A stretch of DNA of 51,331 nucleotides, from positions 1 to 51,331 of the forward strand of contig JAIDOW010000019.1 in assembly GCA_029063085.1 (NCBI GenBank), written 5' to 3'. Below, one piece after another: positions 50,206 through 51,331 of this stretch; position 1 is the stretch's first letter; every line of letters begins with the position of its first letter. The position numbers and the translations under genes are program-made. The notes under the pieces were generated by a model. It was not told the DNA's origin and did no database searches. It saw only the letters and a list, made by a program, of their open reading frames with translations. Origin of the DNA: Lachnospiraceae bacterium. Lineage in GTDB: Bacteria; Bacillota; Clostridia; Lachnospirales; Lachnospiraceae.

Positions 50206-50970
50206 TTATATGGCAAGTCCACATTCAAAGGCAAGCACCATATATTTTTCTGCATTGGTAAGACCATAAGACATTAAATCTCTGATTTCCCATGTATCGG
50301 AACTAAGGTTATCCGCTCCATACAAAAACTGGATAAAAGGAATGTGCCTGTATTTTGAAACCGCCAACATAGAAGCACACTCCATTTCTACGGCAATACA
50401 GCCTTCTTGTCGGCGTTCTTCAATAGCGGAGAGGGTTTCTCTGTAAATGGCGTCCGAAGTCCATGTTTTGCCTTTTACATAGGAGTAGCCACAGTCTGTT
50501 AAAACGTTTTCTAATATCTGAATGGAATGTGTGTCTGCTTCAATTTCAGGCGAAGGTGCTATATAATGATAGCTTGTACCTTCATCACGGACAGCGGAAA
50601 CAGGGATAATAATGTGGTCTTTTACCTTATCATCGTCCAATACTCCGCAGGAGCCGAACAAAACAAACTTTTTAGCTCCCATAGCAATGATTTCTTCAAA
50701 ACACGCAACACAAGCAGGTGCGCCTACCATAGAACGATAAAAAGCTATCGCAGTATTCTTGTAATTGATTTGGTAGACAGGTAGTGCGCCGCTTGCAGAG
50801 TAGAGTTCTGCTATTTTCTCTACATTATCCAAAGAAGAAAACTTTTGAATGATGTTTTCAGAAAATGTGGAAATACAAATTTCCGGGAAATTTTCTATTC
50901 TTTTGGTTGTGTCGGACGGACTGAATAAGGATGGTTCTGAGATTTCTGTTCTTTGAAATATTGTATACAA
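50206..50970 (-). CDS. Nucleoside phosphorylase, uridine/purine family
   Basis: A 254-residue protein of the PNP_UDP_1 superfamily, enzymes that split nucleosides with phosphate. Recognisable parts are SMVGAPACVACFEEIIAMG (substrate/phosphate region), VLFGSCGVL, IPVSAVRDEGTSYHY, and the CIAVEMECASML motif with the Glu that grips ribose. The arrangement resembles uridine phosphorylase-like members rather than MtnN. Start is TTG at 50968-50970, backed by GAGGTG six bases upstream on the minus strand; no ATG fits. It follows the partial gene at 50987 by 16 bases, so the two are an operon reading leftward toward guaA. Substrate is not certain. Confidence 0.85.
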   Translation of the reverse strand: MYTIFQRTEISEPSLFSPSDTTKRIENFPEICISTFSENIIQKFSSLDNVEKIAELYSASGALPVYQINYKNTAIAFYRSMVGAPACVACFEEIIAMGAKKFVLFGSCGVLDDDKVKDHIIIPVSAVRDEGTSYHYIAPSPEIEADTHSIQILENVLTDCGYSYVKGKTWTSDAIYRETLSAIEERRQEGCIAVEMECASMLAVSKYRHIPFIQFLYGADNLSSDTWEIRDLMSYGLTNAEKYMVLAFECGLAI

Positions 50971-50986
50971 TTTTTACACCTCGTTT

Positions 50987-51331
50987 CTATTCATTTTCGG
51001 GATATATTTTGACGGAGATACCTCTAACCCCTTTTTTGACAATCTTACTGTCATCAAGAATACTCTGCTTAACAGCGTCCAAATCTTTTGAGAGTGCTTC
51101 AATCGCCCGTTGGTGTTCTTCCTCCGACGAGAAGCGTTCCGTATCATTCAAAAGGTTCTCCTGCAATTCCCTTGCTTTCATGTATACGCCCAGCTTATGA
51201 TTGAGCAGGGAGTTCTGAAAAGATATTTTGATTGTGGCGGGATTGAAACTTCCGTCCTCGTACCTCTCTGCTTCAAAGTTCATATCTAATTGTTCGTCCA
51301 TTTTCAAAATCAAAGACAATACATCTGACAC
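50987..51331 (-). CDS. Hypothetical protein, possibly truncated by the window edge
   Basis: A 114-residue open frame that reaches the right edge of the window; GTG at 51329-51331 could be a start, but the gene may extend beyond. The protein is hydrophilic and mostly helical (LMNFEAERYEDGSF-like N-terminus, then SEEEHQRAIEALSKDLDAVK), with no membrane segment and an ending GVRGISVKIYPENE. I do not recognise a family. It is encoded just upstream of the phosphorylase on the same strand, and both may be cargo of an element at the guaA 3' end. Confidence 0.6.
   Translation of the reverse strand: MSDVLSLILKMDEQLDMNFEAERYEDGSFNPATIKISFQNSLLNHKLGVYMKARELQENLLNDTERFSSEEEHQRAIEALSKDLDAVKQSILDDSKIVKKGVRGISVKIYPENE

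Noticed and set aside
1-51331. CRISPR array, tRNA or rRNA genes
   Set aside because: I saw no regularly spaced identical repeats with unique spacers and no cloverleaf or rRNA-like sequence.

Overview
The window looks like a chromosomal stretch from a low-GC Gram-positive of the class Clostridia, most probably family Lachnospiraceae. The reasons are the purine-rich AGGAGG ribosome-binding sites, AT-rich spacers with classic rho-independent terminators, an MsmX/UgpC-type sugar ATPase, a LuxS/MtnN pair, a PcsB-like hydrolase beside FtsEX, and a small CD1871A-like CXXC protein between a TlpA-type lipoprotein and a NapH-like ferredoxin. This is inference from gene content; no rRNA or tRNA gene is visible. 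Nearly all genes are on the + strand.

Layout. 0.1-7.0 kb: a sensor kinase, a Cof-type HAD phosphatase, a PDDEXK (DUF1016) nuclease with a broken small gene before it, then a MacB/Bce-like ABC exporter. 7.2-10.9 kb: a small unknown protein, a methyltransferase, an ECF sigma factor overlapping its zinc-finger anti-sigma factor, and an EamA exporter. 11-12.7 kb: an XRE helix-turn-helix domain in frame with an AlaA aminotransferase, preceded by a helically phased repeat array around a promoter. 12.9-16.2 kb: a BlaI/BlaR1-type pair with operator dyads, a lipoprotein and a small tyrosine-phosphatase-like protein. 16.5-17.7 kb: an HMA metal-binding protein and a ZIP transporter behind a structured leader. 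17.8-23.6 kb: a BvgS-like hybrid kinase, the TlpA/CD1871A/4Fe-4S redox module, and on the minus strand a receiver domain fused to a RelQ-type (p)ppGpp synthetase. 23.8-29.3 kb: an S66 peptidase, a YfhO-like membrane protein, a second ECF sigma unit and a zinc-ribbon protein. 29.5-32.6 kb: a chemoreceptor, a methyltransferase and a degenerate sigma-70-like protein. 32.7-38.8 kb: a long co-directional run with two-component system, mtnN, luxS, two YibE/F proteins and an NlpC/P60 hydrolase. 38.8-41 kb: an SDR on the minus strand, a LytR_C-domain protein and an unusual WecG/TagA-like protein. 41.3-43.7 kb: the stand-alone sugar ATPase and a CdaR/PucR-like regulator. 43.7-48 kb: ftsE, ftsX, a PcsB/EnvC-like M23 protein and a CtpA protease. 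48-51.3 kb: an unexplained 520-base spacer with a degenerate tandem repeat, guaA, and past guaA two minus-strand genes that may belong to an island.

The genes lean toward signal sensing and envelope functions: three histidine kinases, one OmpR-type regulator, three sigma-like proteins, a BlaR1-like sensor protease and a chemoreceptor, next to division-site peptidoglycan hydrolases. The strongest candidates for undescribed biology are the receiver-alarmone synthetase fusion (22556-23626), the XRE-AlaA fusion with its phased operator-like array (10961-12748), the sigma-like protein without promoter-recognition regions (31868-32620), and the WecG/TagA-like protein with altered catalytic motifs (40251-40976). 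Starts were moved inward from the longest possible reading frame wherever a good ribosome-binding site supported it.
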